A stretch of DNA of 64,000 nucleotides from assembly GCF_017897595.1 (NCBI RefSeq), contig NZ_JAGKIK010000009.1, forward strand, positions 124,001 through 188,000, given 5' to 3'. A model generated the notes under the pieces. The model was not told the DNA's origin and did no database searches. It was given only the letters and a program-made list of their open reading frames with translations. Source of the DNA: Aquimarina sp. U1-2 (GTDB lineage Bacteria; Bacteroidota; Bacteroidia; Flavobacteriales; Flavobacteriaceae). The position numbers and the translations under genes were made by a program. The first letter of the stretch is position 1, and every line of letters starts with the position of its first letter. Positions 25,935 through 35,784 of this stretch are shown here, piece by piece.

Positions 25935-27665
25935 TTAAGTTAATTTTAGATCTTTCATTATGGCTTCAATTTTATCATCTAACTGCTGCTGTACTTCTTC
26001 AAATTGAGTTATAGATGGTAGGGGTTTATGCACACTTATATAAAATTTAATTTTTGGCTCGGTGCCGCTGGGTCTGGCAGCAATTTTACTTCCGTTTTCG
26101 GTATAAAATATTAAAACATTGGATTTGGGAATGTGTATGGTATGTTCAGAATAATCCTGAAGGTTCTTCGCAGTACTGGTTTGATAATCTTCTATACGTA
26201 CTACTTTTTCATCGTTGATATATTTTGGAGGATTATTTCTTGAGTCTACCATGATTTGTTTGATCTCTGCGGCTCCGTCGATTCCTTTTTTGACTAATGA
26301 AATCAAATTTTCTCTATAAAAACCGTGATTTACATATAAATCTAATAGTGTTTGATAGAATGAGCTGCCATTTTCTTTTGTAAAAGCCACAATTTCGCAG
26401 GCGAGTAGGGTAGACGTAACCGCATCTTTATCTCTTACAAAATCACCAACCATATATCCAAAACTCTCTTCTCCGCCACCAATAAAATGTTTTTCGGGAT
26501 GGTCTTTAATTAATTTTGCTATCCATTTAAATCCGGTAAGTACTTCTTTGTATTCGACCCCATAGGCTTGAGATAGGTTTTTTAACATTGGGGTTGATAC
26601 AATGGTTGAGGCAACAAACTCATTCCCTTTCAAGCCTTTGACGTTTTTATAATGTTCTAATAAAAACCAGGTCATGACAATCATAGTTTGATTGCCATTT
26701 AGTAATTGTAAATCTCCATGGTTATTGCGAACCGCGATCCCCAATCGATCACAATCTGGATCTGTACCAATAACAATGTCGGCGTTTACCTTTTTAGCAA
26801 GATTCATTGCCATGGTTAGTGCTTCTGGCTCTTCTGGGTTTGGTGATTTTACCGTTGGAAAATTTCCGTTAGGCTCTGCTTGTTCTTGTACAATATGCAC
26901 GTTGTTGTAGCCTGCTTTTTTAAGTGTTTCTGGTATGGCAGTGATCGATGTCCCGTGTAGCGGGGTAAAAACAATGGTGGTGTTATTTTTTGCTTTTTGG
27001 CTTGCTGCAAAACTTCCATAGGCTGCGCTTTGATTTATAAAAGGAGTATCGATAACCTTATCGATAGTTTGAATTAAAGCAGAGTTGGCTTTAAATTTTA
27101 TGCCTGCGTAGTGTACCTTATTTATTTCTTCGATTATTTCTTTATCCTGCGGCGGAACCAGTTGTCCACCGTCCTGCCAGTAGACTTTATATCCATTATA
27201 CTCTGGGGGATTATGACTTGCAGTTAACACGATGCCGCAATGACATCCTAATTCTTTTACCGCAAAAGACAACTCTGGTGTAGGGCGTAGTTCTGAAAAT
27301 AGGAATACTTCAATTCCGTTAGCCGAAAAAACATTGGCTACCACCTGTGCCAGCGTATCGCTATTGTTTCTACAGTCGTAGGCAATTACGGCTTTAGGTT
27401 GCTCTTCGGGGAACTGAGATAGCAAATAATTACTTAATCCCTGGGTGCTTTTGCCTAAAGTGTATTTGTTAATTCGATTCGTGCCTACGCCCATCACACC
27501 GCGCATGCCTCCTGTACCAAACTCTAAATCTCTATAAAAACTTTCTTTAAGTTGGCCAGGATTATTTTGCTGTAATTCTTGAATCTCGCTTCTTGTATCT
27601 TGATCAAAAGTGGGAGTTAGCCATTCTTTAACTCTTCTATCAATTTCAGCATTTGTAATTTGCAT
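25935..27665 (-). CDS. Phospho-sugar mutase (phosphoglucomutase/phosphomannomutase family)
   Basis: The product is 576 residues with the four-domain alpha-D-phosphohexomutase layout. The phospho-Ser loop is TASHNPPEYNGYKVYW with Ser150 as catalytic residue. The metal loop is GTDPDCDRLGIAV, the sugar loop GGGEESFGYMVGD, and the C-terminal phosphate-binding loop RPSGTEPKIKFY. All key residues are present. Likely interconverts hexose 1- and 6-phosphates for wall or storage sugars. The long form matches the PgcA-type enzymes of Firmicutes and Bacteroidota. Upstream partner of the ABC exporter gene. Confidence 0.93.
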   Translation of the reverse strand: MQITNAEIDRRVKEWLTPTFDQDTRSEIQELQQNNPGQLKESFYRDLEFGTGGMRGVMGVGTNRINKYTLGKSTQGLSNYLLSQFPEEQPKAVIAYDCRNNSDTLAQVVANVFSANGIEVFLFSELRPTPELSFAVKELGCHCGIVLTASHNPPEYNGYKVYWQDGGQLVPPQDKEIIEEINKVHYAGIKFKANSALIQTIDKVIDTPFINQSAAYGSFAASQKAKNNTTIVFTPLHGTSITAIPETLKKAGYNNVHIVQEQAEPNGNFPTVKSPNPEEPEALTMAMNLAKKVNADIVIGTDPDCDRLGIAVRNNHGDLQLLNGNQTMIVMTWFLLEHYKNVKGLKGNEFVASTIVSTPMLKNLSQAYGVEYKEVLTGFKWIAKLIKDHPEKHFIGGGEESFGYMVGDFVRDKDAVTSTLLACEIVAFTKENGSSFYQTLLDLYVNHGFYRENLISLVKKGIDGAAEIKQIMVDSRNNPPKYINDEKVVRIEDYQTSTAKNLQDYSEHTIHIPKSNVLIFYTENGSKIAARPSGTEPKIKFYISVHKPLPSITQFEEVQQQLDDKIEAIMKDLKLT

Positions 27666-27804
27666 GTGTGTGTTTTTGGTTTTTAATTACAAAAATACTA
27701 TTTACCACGAATAATAAATACAGGTTTAGAATTAAAAAAGTTGAAATCAGTTCATTCAAAAGCTTATACACTAGCCAAGAGTATCATTTTGTATGAAAGA
27801 ATGT

Positions 27805-28752
27805 TTATAAATTTACTTTTTCAGAAATATTGTAACGTTCTTTATTTCTTTTGCTTGTTAATATAATTTCTCCTAAAAATCCGGCAAGAAAGAATTGAGT
27901 CCCTAAAATCATTGCAGTAAGGGCAACATAAAATTCAGGACGTTGTGCAATCAATCTTCCTTCTATTTCTAGAAAAAGTTTATCAACTCCTAGGTAAACA
28001 GCAAAACAAAAACCAACCAGAAATAAAAGGGTGCCAATTAAGCCAAAAAAATGCATAGGTCTTTTGCCAAATCTCGACATGAACCATATGGTTACCAGAT
28101 CCAGAAAACCGTTAATAAAACGGCTCATCCCGAACTTCGTTTTTCCATATTTTCTAGCTTGATGAAGTACAACTTTTTCACCGATTTTAGTAAATCCTGC
28201 ATTTTTTGACAGTACAGGAATATATCGATGCATTTCACCATGAACATCAATATTTTTTACAACGATATTTTTGTAAGCTTTAAGTCCGCAATTAAAATCG
28301 TGTAACTTTACTCCAGATGTTTTTCTTGCAGCTGCATTAAATAATTTGGAAGGAAGGTTTTTGGCAATTACTGAATCATATCGTTTTTTCTTCCAGCCAG
28401 AGATTAAATCATACCCTTCTTGAGTGATCATGTTATACATTTCAGGGATTTCTTCGGGGCTATCCTGCAGATCGGCATCCATGGTAATTACCACATTGCC
28501 TTTGGCTTCTTTAAATCCGGCGTGCAAGGCTTGAGACTTGCCAAAATTTTTTAAAAAACGAATTCCCTTAACGTTTTTGTTTTTTGACGACAGGTGTGTA
28601 ATTGTTTTCCATGAATCGTCTGTACTTCCATCATCAATAAAAATAATTTCATACGAAAAAGAATTGGATTGCATAACTTTTGCAATCCAACTGTACAACT
28701 CATTAAGTGATTCCTGCTCATTGAGCAACGGTATGACCACAGATATATTCAT
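27805..28752 (-). CDS. Family 2 glycosyltransferase, DPM1/GtrB-like, membrane-bound
   Basis: The product is 315 residues. The GT-A domain comes first (VVIPLLNEQESLNELYSW; nucleotide/metal motif TMDADLQDSPEEIPEM). Two transmembrane helices follow near the C-terminus (HFFGLIGTLLFLVGFCFAVYLG and FYVALTAMILGTQFFLAGFLGEII). This is the layout of polyprenyl-phosphate sugar transferases that load a sugar on undecaprenyl phosphate. The sugar is unknown. It is preceded by a DUF4199 gene with 16 bp between them, so the two form an operon. Confidence 0.92.
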   Translation of the reverse strand: MNISVVIPLLNEQESLNELYSWIAKVMQSNSFSYEIIFIDDGSTDDSWKTITHLSSKNKNVKGIRFLKNFGKSQALHAGFKEAKGNVVITMDADLQDSPEEIPEMYNMITQEGYDLISGWKKKRYDSVIAKNLPSKLFNAAARKTSGVKLHDFNCGLKAYKNIVVKNIDVHGEMHRYIPVLSKNAGFTKIGEKVVLHQARKYGKTKFGMSRFINGFLDLVTIWFMSRFGKRPMHFFGLIGTLLFLVGFCFAVYLGVDKLFLEIEGRLIAQRPEFYVALTAMILGTQFFLAGFLGEIILTSKRNKERYNISEKVNL

Positions 28753-28768
28753 AGAGTATTTAAAAGTC

Positions 28769-29284
28769 TTATTTTTTTTGCATTACTAACCCGGCACAAA
28801 GCGAAATTATGAGTCCAAGAAACAGATTCCAAATTAGTGCAAAAGCACCAATCATGTATGGAGAAGAAAATTTTTTCGCCATTTCGAGGCTTTGATTAAG
28901 CTGTTCTTCAGACATATCAGGATAATTTTCGATCATTTGCCTGCGTTGTACTTCTGTTATTTGATTCATGATCTCGGGATCAATGACCGTCATTAGTAAA
29001 ATGGTCCAGATTACTCCAATAATACCACCTACAAGAGCGATACCCACACCAGTTTTCAATGCTTCTGAAAGTGTAAGAAATCCGTTATTGGTAGTCTTGA
29101 ATGCTTTAATCCCAAAGATAATTACACCTGCTATAATTGCTACGCCAACAATATTATTTATCCAATTTTGTTTGGCATAGCCATCGGTTATATAAATAAC
29201 AACTCCTAAAATTACTGAAAGTATACCAAGGATTATTCCGTAATTAATAGTGATTTTTTTGGTAGAAGTTGCATCATTTTCCAT
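28769..29284 (-). CDS. DUF4199 membrane protein
   Basis: The product is 171 residues with four predicted transmembrane helices (YGIILGILSVILGVVIYI; NIVGVAIIAGVIIFGIKAF; GVGIALVGGIIGVIWTILL; MIGAFALIWNLFLGLIISL). The family is frequent next to DPM1-like glycosyltransferases in Bacteroidota and has no known activity. The acidic loop between helices 3 and 4 (YPDMSEEQLNQSLEMAKKF) is typical. A diverged paralogue lies at 29529. Confidence 0.88.
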   Translation of the reverse strand: MENDATSTKKITINYGIILGILSVILGVVIYITDGYAKQNWINNIVGVAIIAGVIIFGIKAFKTTNNGFLTLSEALKTGVGIALVGGIIGVIWTILLMTVIDPEIMNQITEVQRRQMIENYPDMSEEQLNQSLEMAKKFSSPYMIGAFALIWNLFLGLIISLCAGLVMQKK

Positions 29285-29528
29285 GTGTGAATGATATTAG
29301 ATATGTATACTATAATTATTATCTTAATAGTGTTCAAAGATAGTAAAATGTTACAAGTTCGAATTAAAATTAATTAAAATGACATCTAGACGTTTTGAAC
29401 TAACTTCTCTGTGATTTTCTTAAATTAGGTAAAGTAGATCACTTTTGTCTGCTCGTCCTGAGGTCTGCAGGTTGCAACTAATTATAAAGAGTCAAAACGA
29501 GTTCAATAATAGGCCTTTATTAAAAAAA

Positions 29529-30035
29529 CTAAAACGGATTTCGATTTTTTTGCATGATAGCACCTCCTAGTAATGAAATGATTGTACCTAATATTATATT
29601 TCCGATGAAAATACCAATAGATATGTTTAAGAGAAACTTATTTTCTTTATTTAAATTGCTTAGTTGATCTGTAGTTTCTTTTATTGTAGATGGTTTAGAA
29701 ACATTAATTAGTGAATGGATAGCTTCGGGTGCTATTAACTTCAATAATATAATATCCCAAAGTACTTTAATTATAGTGCCAACCAAAATAATACTAATTC
29801 CTATTTTTAAAGCTTCCCATAATTTTAGAAATTTTTCGTTGTCCTGTTTATATTTATAAATACCGTAGGTAACGATAAATACTTGCATGACTAATTCGAA
29901 TAGCGCAAGTCCTCGGTTTGAAGTAGTCATATAGTTTACTTGATAACGCACAAAACCATAAACAACCCAAATAGCGCCAAGAATTATTCCAAATTTCACG
30001 ATATATTTTTTGGTAGAAATTGTAGTTTCTTTCAT
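29529..30035 (-). CDS. DUF4199 membrane protein, paralogue
   Basis: The product is 168 residues with the same four-helix pattern as the gene at 28769: KFGIILGAIWVVYGF, an LWEALKIGISIILVGTIIKVLWDIILL middle, and a C-terminal helix ending in LGGAIMQKNR. Low but clear similarity points to an old tandem duplication. It is separated from its paralogue by about 245 bp holding a possible repeat remnant (GAGTCAAAACGAGTTC near 29490) and no gene. Confidence 0.82.
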   Translation of the reverse strand: MKETTISTKKYIVKFGIILGAIWVVYGFVRYQVNYMTTSNRGLALFELVMQVFIVTYGIYKYKQDNEKFLKLWEALKIGISIILVGTIIKVLWDIILLKLIAPEAIHSLINVSKPSTIKETTDQLSNLNKENKFLLNISIGIFIGNIILGTIISLLGGAIMQKNRNPF

Positions 30036-30360
30036 ACAAAAAAAGGTGTTAGGTTGACAAAAACCATTGGTTTGTAAATAAAATAAAGTTGTTAAATACT
30101 GAAAAAAATAGCGTTTAATCGGCGTAATTTACATTTTTATCGTACATTTACCAAATAATTTACGGTTTTTACGTAATCAAAATAAGGTTACAATTTTTGT
30201 GAAATACTGCGTTATAAAGTGAGGACTTTAATAAATTAATGGTTCGAATTTTTAGGTATTAAAGTTTGAAAAGTATTGTAAAAGCATAAATTAGAATTTT
30301 ATAAAACGAGCACCCCCCAATTTTAAAATTGAATACGAATTATTAACAAATTTAGAGGTT
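30036..30360. other. AT-rich spacer
   Basis: No gene seen between the DUF4199 gene and the lipoprotein gene. Just before the latter lies GCACCCCCC followed by the palindrome CAATTTTAAAATTG (about 30318-30331), probably in its leader. Confidence 0.4.
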
Positions 30361-30822
30361 ATGAAAAAATTGTCATTTTTAGCGCTTGTCATTTCTTTGC
30401 TAGTGTTAACTTCTTGTACGCAAGATGAAGATAACCAAGAGATTTTTAAAGAAAGTAAAGAATCTTTGGTTGAGCAAATGATTATTGAATTTACAAAAAG
30501 TGCTGTTAAAACCGGTAGATTACAAGAATTTAGAAATTCTATATCTCAAAAGTCAGTTACTGATAACTTGAGTGAGTCAGAACAGAGAGCTTTAATTATT
30601 GATTTTATGGAAGATCAGACTCCGGCTTTTCTAGATTTATATCATCAACTGAAAGCTATGAAAGTTACTGCTAAAGAATTTTATAGCATTGCTCATCAAT
30701 TTGAAGATTTAAGATTGAATATTCTCAATAATGTAGGTAAAAGTAGTAAATGGAATGGTTGTGGAGTGAATTCTGAGCTGCTAGATGCTATATACGATTG
30801 GATTTGGGGCTGTGATGAGTAA
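30361..30822 (+). CDS. Small unknown lipoprotein
   Basis: The product is 153 residues, not recognised. The signal peptide MKKLSFLALVISLLVLTSC carries a clear lipobox, followed by acidic Asp/Glu/Gln residues. The mature part is largely helical (VEQMIIEFTKSAVKTGRL; LYHQLKAMKVTAKEFYSIAHQFEDLRL). It ends with two Cys (WNGCGV, WIWGCDE) that could form a disulphide. It stands alone ahead of the L31 gene. Confidence 0.75.
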   Translation: MKKLSFLALVISLLVLTSCTQDEDNQEIFKESKESLVEQMIIEFTKSAVKTGRLQEFRNSISQKSVTDNLSESEQRALIIDFMEDQTPAFLDLYHQLKAMKVTAKEFYSIAHQFEDLRLNILNNVGKSSKWNGCGVNSELLDAIYDWIWGCDE

Positions 30823-30905
30823 TTCGAAATAAAAAGTTTTCGATCTTAATACATCTAGTACCTTTAGAAATTTCAGTATTATTTTTTTATTTGGTGAATA
30901 AATTA

Positions 30906-30913
30906 TAAATTTG
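30906..30913 (+). promoter_or_regulatory. -7 box of the L31 gene
   Basis: TAAATTTG fits the Bacteroidota -7 consensus TAnnTTTG and lies 28 bp before the L31 ATG at 30941. It overlaps an alternative upstream ATG (30911), which argues against using that start. Confidence 0.55.
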
Positions 30914-30940
30914 CACCTCGAAAATAAAAAAGACAAAAAA

Positions 30941-31192
30941 ATGAGAAAAGATATCCATCCAGAAAATTATAGATTAGTAGCCTTTAAGGATATGTCTAAT
31001 GACGAGGTTTTCTTAACCAAATCTACAGCTAATACTAAGGAAACTTTAGAAGTAGACGGTGTGGAATATCCATTAGTGAAATTAGAAATTTCAAGAGCCT
31101 CTCATCCGTTCTATACAGGAAAATCAAAATTGATCGATACTGCAGGACGTATTGATAAATTCAAAAACAAATATGCTAAATTCAAAAAGTAA
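30941..31192 (+). CDS. rpmE2: Ribosomal protein bL31, type B
   Basis: The product is 83 residues starting at [20 protein letters not shown]. It has [63 protein letters not shown], the type B form lacking the zinc-binding Cys of type A. A component of the large subunit and the B1 intersubunit bridge. The start at 30941 is chosen over an upstream in-frame ATG because that one lies in the -7 box. Followed by a strong terminator. Confidence 0.95.
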   Translation: MRKDIHPENYRLVAFKDMSNDEVFLTKSTANTKETLEVDGVEYPLVKLEISRASHPFYTGKSKLIDTAGRIDKFKNKYAKFKK

Positions 31193-31217
31193 TTTAGTTG
31201 TATAAAATAAGCCATGA

Positions 31218-31247
31218 AGCCTTTTCTATTTGAAAAGGCTTTTTTTA
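31218..31247 (+). terminator. Terminator of the L31 gene
   Basis: AGCCTTTTC (31218-31226) and GAAAAGGCT (31232-31240) form a 9-bp stem with a 5-nt loop, followed by seven T. Confidence 0.92.
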
Positions 31248-31283
31248 TTCGTAATCTTCGATTTACGAACATCGTATACCGTA

Positions 31284-31413
31284 ATACCAGCGCTACTTTA
31301 AAATTACCTATCAAAACCTGCCTACCCGGCGTATGACAGGCAGGATTGCCCTTTTCCGTTTTAACAAAAAGTGATTGCTTTTTATTTGAGCAATTTTAAA
31401 GTAAAACTGGTAT
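31284..31413. repeat. Foldback (MITE-like) element, ATACCAG ends
   Basis: The left end ATACCAGCGCTACTTTAAAAT pairs with the right end ATTTTAAAGTAAAACTGGTAT, about 130 bp in all. The centre holds the hairpin CCTGCCT / AGGCAGG. The ends and the TTGC-CTTTTCCGTTT segment are shared with the element at 18776. No coding capacity. Confidence 0.75.
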
Positions 31414-31471
31414 AAAAAATAAAATTCAAAATAAAATAGCTAAACAGCAACATTTTTCATATCAACGTTTT

Positions 31472-31479
31472 TATTTTTG
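31472..31479 (+). promoter_or_regulatory. -7 box of the GlmU-like gene
   Basis: TATTTTTG fits TAnnTTTG and is followed by TACAGATTCGAAC, 36 bp before the ATG at 31516. The TTTG-TACAGAT sequence also appears at the two cassette-gene leaders at 46231 and 51422. Confidence 0.5.
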
Positions 31480-31515
31480 TACAGATTCGAACAACTAACT
31501 TTTTGAGATCAACGC

Positions 31516-32688
31516 ATGAATTATATACTTTTTGATGGAGCGTCGCGCGATGCCTTATTGCCATTTACATATACTCGCCCTGTTGCAGAAATTCGAATAG
31601 GTATTTTTACTATTCGTGAAAAATGGGAGAAATATCTGGGATCTACTACTTCTACCGTTACTGAAGCATATCTAAGTGAAAAATTCCCAATGGTAGAATT
31701 ATCAGATAATATTATGATTAACAGTGCTTTTCTTCCTTCAGAAGATTTGGTAACTGCCATAAAAAACCTTCAAGTCAACCAAGCAATTTTTGATCAGGAT
31801 GAGCCCATTGCTTTTTATGTAAAAGAAAATGAGTCTGTTGATTTTGATACCTATGAGATTTTTCAGAATAAACAAGAAGTATTGACAGTCAAGAACACCT
31901 GGGATATATTTTCGAAAAATGAAGAGGCAATTAACCAAGATTTTGCGTTATTGACCCAAGGGAGAAAGAGTCAAGCCATCCCTGAAAGTAATACTATAAT
32001 CGCTCCAGAAAATATATTTATAGAAGAAGGAGCTCAACTTGAATGCGCAACGCTTAATGCAAGCAACGGACCTATTTATATTGGGAAAAACACAGAAGTT
32101 ATGGAGGGTAGTCTAATAAGAGGGCCATTTGCGCTTTGCGATCATGCCACCATAAAAATGGGTGCTAAAATCTATGGTGGGACTACTGTAGGACCGCACT
32201 CTAAAGTAGGTGGAGAGGTGACAAATTCTGTAATACTTGGATATTCGAACAAGGGGCATGATGGATACTTGGGTAATTCAGTATTGGGCGAGTGGTGTAA
32301 TCTGGGGGCGGATACCAATACCTCGAACCTTAAAAATAATTATGCTCCGGTACGTTTATGGAGCTACGAAACCGAAGGTTTTGCCAAAACAGGATTGCAA
32401 TTTTGCGGATTGATAATGGGTGATCACTCAAAATGTGGGATTAATACCATGTTTAATACCGGAACTGTAGTAGGTGTTAATGCTAATATTTTTGGTGGCG
32501 GTTTTCCGCGTAATTTTATCCCCAGTTATAGCTGGGGTGGTAGTGCAGGTTTTTCTACCTACTTAACTAAAAAAGCTTTTGAGGTCGCCAAGGTGGTTAT
32601 GGCGCGTAGAAATATGGAATTTACAGAAGAAGAAGAAAAAATCTTGGAACATGTCTATGGAGTGACTAAAAAATGGAGAAAAAGTTAG
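31516..32688 (+). CDS. Alternative GlmU-type sugar nucleotidyltransferase
   Basis: The product is 390 residues. The N-terminus MNYILFDGASRDALLPFTYTRPVAEIRIGI replaces the usual nucleotidyltransferase opening. This is characteristic of the Bacteroidota protein taken to stand in for GlmU (UDP-GlcNAc synthesis). The C-terminal half is a left-handed beta helix with hexapeptide repeats (TIKMGAKIYGGTTVGPHSKVGGEVTNSVILGYSNKGHDGYLGNSV). It is a separate unit with its own promoter and a shared terminator. The enzymatic role is from family annotation and not shown by the sequence. Confidence 0.88.
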   Translation: MNYILFDGASRDALLPFTYTRPVAEIRIGIFTIREKWEKYLGSTTSTVTEAYLSEKFPMVELSDNIMINSAFLPSEDLVTAIKNLQVNQAIFDQDEPIAFYVKENESVDFDTYEIFQNKQEVLTVKNTWDIFSKNEEAINQDFALLTQGRKSQAIPESNTIIAPENIFIEEGAQLECATLNASNGPIYIGKNTEVMEGSLIRGPFALCDHATIKMGAKIYGGTTVGPHSKVGGEVTNSVILGYSNKGHDGYLGNSVLGEWCNLGADTNTSNLKNNYAPVRLWSYETEGFAKTGLQFCGLIMGDHSKCGINTMFNTGTVVGVNANIFGGGFPRNFIPSYSWGGSAGFSTYLTKKAFEVAKVVMARRNMEFTEEEEKILEHVYGVTKKWRKS

Positions 32689-32701
32689 AATAAATATCGT
32701 T

Positions 32702-32740
32702 TAAAAAAAATAAATGCCGGCATTAAACCGGCATTTATTA
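32702..32740. terminator. Bidirectional terminator
   Basis: AAATGCCGG (32712-32720) and CCGGCATTT (32728-32736) form a 9-bp stem with a 7-nt loop. An A-rich run lies to its left and a T-rich run to its right. It serves the GlmU-like gene and the convergent lipoprotein gene. Confidence 0.88.
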
Positions 32741-32756
32741 TTAAAGTTATGATATA

Positions 32757-33854
32757 CTATCTTGTAAAGAAATACTGATAAGTTTCGTTAATACCGTCTT
32801 CATTATAACTTTCTGTTAGTGTAAACTCAGATCCTGTTAAAGTTATTCCACCATCAAATACAAGCTCACCTTCTAAGCTTGAGTTTTCAGATACTTCTCC
32901 GTTGCCGTCTACTTCTCTGTATTCAAATTCAACCAAAGTAAGTCTTTTTTCTTCTTCATCATATGCCCATCTTCCTTTTGACGTATAGGTTTCTTCTTGT
33001 CTTGGCCCAAATACCGGAGAACAAGCTTCAGCTGTTGCTTGATTATCAATACTTACATTAGAATCTTTTGAAATATATTCGTAAGTTCCATCTTCACTAA
33101 AAGTGATAGCAAAAGATTCAATAATGTAACAATAATCTCTATCGATAGTAAGTGATTCTTGATTGGAACATGAGATTGTATACTCATAATCATCACAAGA
33201 TTCTTCTCCAATAGGAATAGTTATGCCATCTTCAACTTCTTTAACAAAATTCCATGTTCCAGCAAAATTATTGTTTCCACCCCAAGCTTCTACTTCTACA
33301 CAGACTTCTATTGGATCACTTATATTACCAGCATCGTCATATATACAAATAAAGTAACAGAATTTACCAGGACTTACTTTTTCGTCAAATGCAAAATCGA
33401 TAAATATATTTCTGTCATCCATCTTTGCTTGTTTTCCAAAAAGTCTATTTTTTGTATTTTTTTGTTTGGCATTTCTGGCACGAAGTGCTTGAACACCAGT
33501 ATCAAAGTAGCCTGGAGCGATAGTGCCATCTTCAGATGCAATCTGGATATAGGCACCTCTATAATTAGAAGGAGCGTCGAAGTTTAATTCAAATCCAGTT
33601 TGTAAAAAAGCAGACTGTTCTGCTACGGGCAATGTAAAAGAAATGTTTCCTGTTGGTGCCGGAGCATCACCATCAATTTTTGCAAGTCCATTAATGGTTA
33701 TATTTTCAGAAACAGTTGTAGCGTCTAATGCCGTTTCTTCAACGGGATTAGGGTCGATCTGTGTAAGATCTCCAGATGAAGAATCATCGTCGCTACTACA
33801 GGAAATTACTCCTAGCAGAAAGGCTGAAAGCAAAAATAAATTAAGTTTTTTCAT
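32757..33854 (-). CDS. Large unknown lipoprotein
   Basis: The product is 365 residues. The lipobox is LLGVISCSSDDDSSSG, with the acidic stretch after Cys that in Bacteroidota acts as a surface-export signal. The first half is an Ig-like or carbohydrate-contact style region (NISFTLPVAEQSAFLQTGFELNFDAPSNYRGAYI). The second half is lipocalin-like (FAGTWNFVKEVEDGI ... YTSKGRWAYDEEEKRLTLVEF). Four Cys around SCDDYEYTISCS and CYII/ACSPVF may pair. The function is unknown; probably surface-exposed. Confidence 0.78.
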   Translation of the reverse strand: MKKLNLFLLSAFLLGVISCSSDDDSSSGDLTQIDPNPVEETALDATTVSENITINGLAKIDGDAPAPTGNISFTLPVAEQSAFLQTGFELNFDAPSNYRGAYIQIASEDGTIAPGYFDTGVQALRARNAKQKNTKNRLFGKQAKMDDRNIFIDFAFDEKVSPGKFCYFICIYDDAGNISDPIEVCVEVEAWGGNNNFAGTWNFVKEVEDGITIPIGEESCDDYEYTISCSNQESLTIDRDYCYIIESFAITFSEDGTYEYISKDSNVSIDNQATAEACSPVFGPRQEETYTSKGRWAYDEEEKRLTLVEFEYREVDGNGEVSENSSLEGELVFDGGITLTGSEFTLTESYNEDGINETYQYFFTR

Positions 33855-33975
33855 AAGATTTGGGTTAATTGAAAATGTTAAAATTTAATTAATGAGCAGC
33901 GAATATATAAAAAAATAATCGACAAAAGGTAAATAAAACAGGTGTATCTGTCTTTATTCGGCTGATTTCTATTTA

Positions 33976-35607
33976 TTAGAGTGCTTTTTCTTTCCAAACT
34001 CTTTTCAAAATCAAGAAATTTTGAGGATTATTTGTAAGTCCGTGAACGTTTTTTTGAGTGAATCGAACTACTTCATCATAATACAAGGGAACAATAGGGG
34101 CATGAGCTACGATGATAGAATCCATTCGCGTATAATGTTGTTCTCTCATTTTATCATCAGAGATTAAAAAACTTTCCTCATATAGGCGATCAAAGGTATC
34201 GTTTTTAAAATGTGTATAATTAGGACCGTTGGGGGTGTGATTATTACTGTAAAAAGGGGACAGAAAATTTTCGGCATCTGGATAGTCTGCAATCCAACTT
34301 GCTCTAAACACTTCGAGTTCACCACTCCATTTCTTATGTCTAATGGTAGATGGAGGCATCACATCTACTATAATGGTAAGTCCTATTTTTTCTAATTCTC
34401 GTTGTATAAATTCACAAATACTTTGATAATTTGAATCGGTAGCAATCCTTATAGATGGGGTTGAGTTTCCAGTTTTTTGAATGTATTGTTTAATAAATGC
34501 CGTCGCTTTTTTAGTATTGAATTCATAACCGGGGATATTGGCAAACCCAGGAATTCCTTTAGGGATAAATCCATGAATGGCAGGGGTGCCGATCCCGTTT
34601 TTTAAGTAAGTAATCATTTTTTTTCTGTCAAAGCCATGATTTACAGCTTTTCTAAGTAAGTGGGATTGTATTTCCTCTTTTTCTGAATCCAAATAAAAGC
34701 CTAGATATTCAGAGTTAAGATAAGGACCTTTGTTAATAGTAATATCACCTTTATATTTGGCTCGAAGTTTACCGGTAGGCGTAAGAAGCTCATCTTTATA
34801 GGATGCATCTAAACTGTTGAGAAGATCCAAATTTCCCTGAGCAAACTGTAAAAACTCACTTTGTTTATCTGGTAGAAATGTAATAGCCACTGCTTCAAGA
34901 TAGGGGAGTTGTTTTCCGTTTTCATCCTTTTCAAAATAGAGTTCATTTTTTCTAAACACCAGCTTTACATTTTCTTCCCAAAGCTTGAATTTGAAAGGAC
35001 CTGTACCTATAGGGTTGGATCTAAATTGATTGCCATAGTGCGCTACCACTTCTTTAGGAACTACAGAACAATAGCGCATGCTCAATAATCCTAAAAATGC
35101 TGGAAATGGTTTTTTAAGTTTAATTTTAAAAACAGTATCGTTGAGGGCAGTATATTTTTCTACATTTTTGAGCACCCAATTACCGGGTGAAGCTACCTTG
35201 GGATCAATCAAACGATTGAAACTATACTCAAAATCTTTGGCTATGACATGACGAGTACTGTCTTTTGAATGAAACCTAAAGTGTTTATGAAATTTGACAT
35301 CATTTCGCAAAACAAAGGTGTAGTGTAAACCGTCTTCAGAAATCTTCCAGCGTTTAGCAATATCTGGTTGTATATGAAGCGAATCGTCTAGTTGTACAAG
35401 TCCATTAAACAATTGATTAGTAGCCCATATATTAGGGACATCTCTTGCAAATGCAGGATCCAAAGAACTAATATTTTCAAACTGGTTGTAACGAAATACT
35501 TCGTGATCTCTGTGATTTTTATCTGATCTTCCGCAGGAAACAAATAAAAAAAGGTAGTAAACTATTGTTAGATAACGAATTATGATCACAGAATGTTTGA
35601 TGTTCAA
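33976..35607 (-). CDS. Peptide/solute-binding lipoprotein of an ABC importer (family 5)
   Basis: The product is 543 residues. An N-terminal hydrophobic stretch ends in LFLFVSCGRSD (lipobox). The body is a family 5 solute-binding protein: NISSLDPAFARDVPNIWATNQLFNGLVQLDDSLHIQPDIAKRWKISEDGLHYTFVLRNDVKFH is the hallmark start. The distal part has ASWIADYPDAENFLSPFYSNN and ends with PLYYDEVVRF. It would bind oligopeptides or a related solute. No permease or ATPase gene is adjacent, so it must work with a remote transporter. Confidence 0.9.
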   Translation of the reverse strand: MNIKHSVIIIRYLTIVYYLFLFVSCGRSDKNHRDHEVFRYNQFENISSLDPAFARDVPNIWATNQLFNGLVQLDDSLHIQPDIAKRWKISEDGLHYTFVLRNDVKFHKHFRFHSKDSTRHVIAKDFEYSFNRLIDPKVASPGNWVLKNVEKYTALNDTVFKIKLKKPFPAFLGLLSMRYCSVVPKEVVAHYGNQFRSNPIGTGPFKFKLWEENVKLVFRKNELYFEKDENGKQLPYLEAVAITFLPDKQSEFLQFAQGNLDLLNSLDASYKDELLTPTGKLRAKYKGDITINKGPYLNSEYLGFYLDSEKEEIQSHLLRKAVNHGFDRKKMITYLKNGIGTPAIHGFIPKGIPGFANIPGYEFNTKKATAFIKQYIQKTGNSTPSIRIATDSNYQSICEFIQRELEKIGLTIIVDVMPPSTIRHKKWSGELEVFRASWIADYPDAENFLSPFYSNNHTPNGPNYTHFKNDTFDRLYEESFLISDDKMREQHYTRMDSIIVAHAPIVPLYYDEVVRFTQKNVHGLTNNPQNFLILKRVWKEKAL

Positions 35608-35784
35608 TTTTAGTAAATGGATTATTGTTGGTATATTTGCATATTCAATTTTGAGTATGTCCTGAGCTTATTTCGGGACTTTTTTTGTTTTGTAAATTAC
35701 AGATTATCTTATGAATCACAATAAAGAATTTTTAAAATAATCTGAGGTTAAATTTAAAAGGATACTGAAACAAATTCAGTAAAG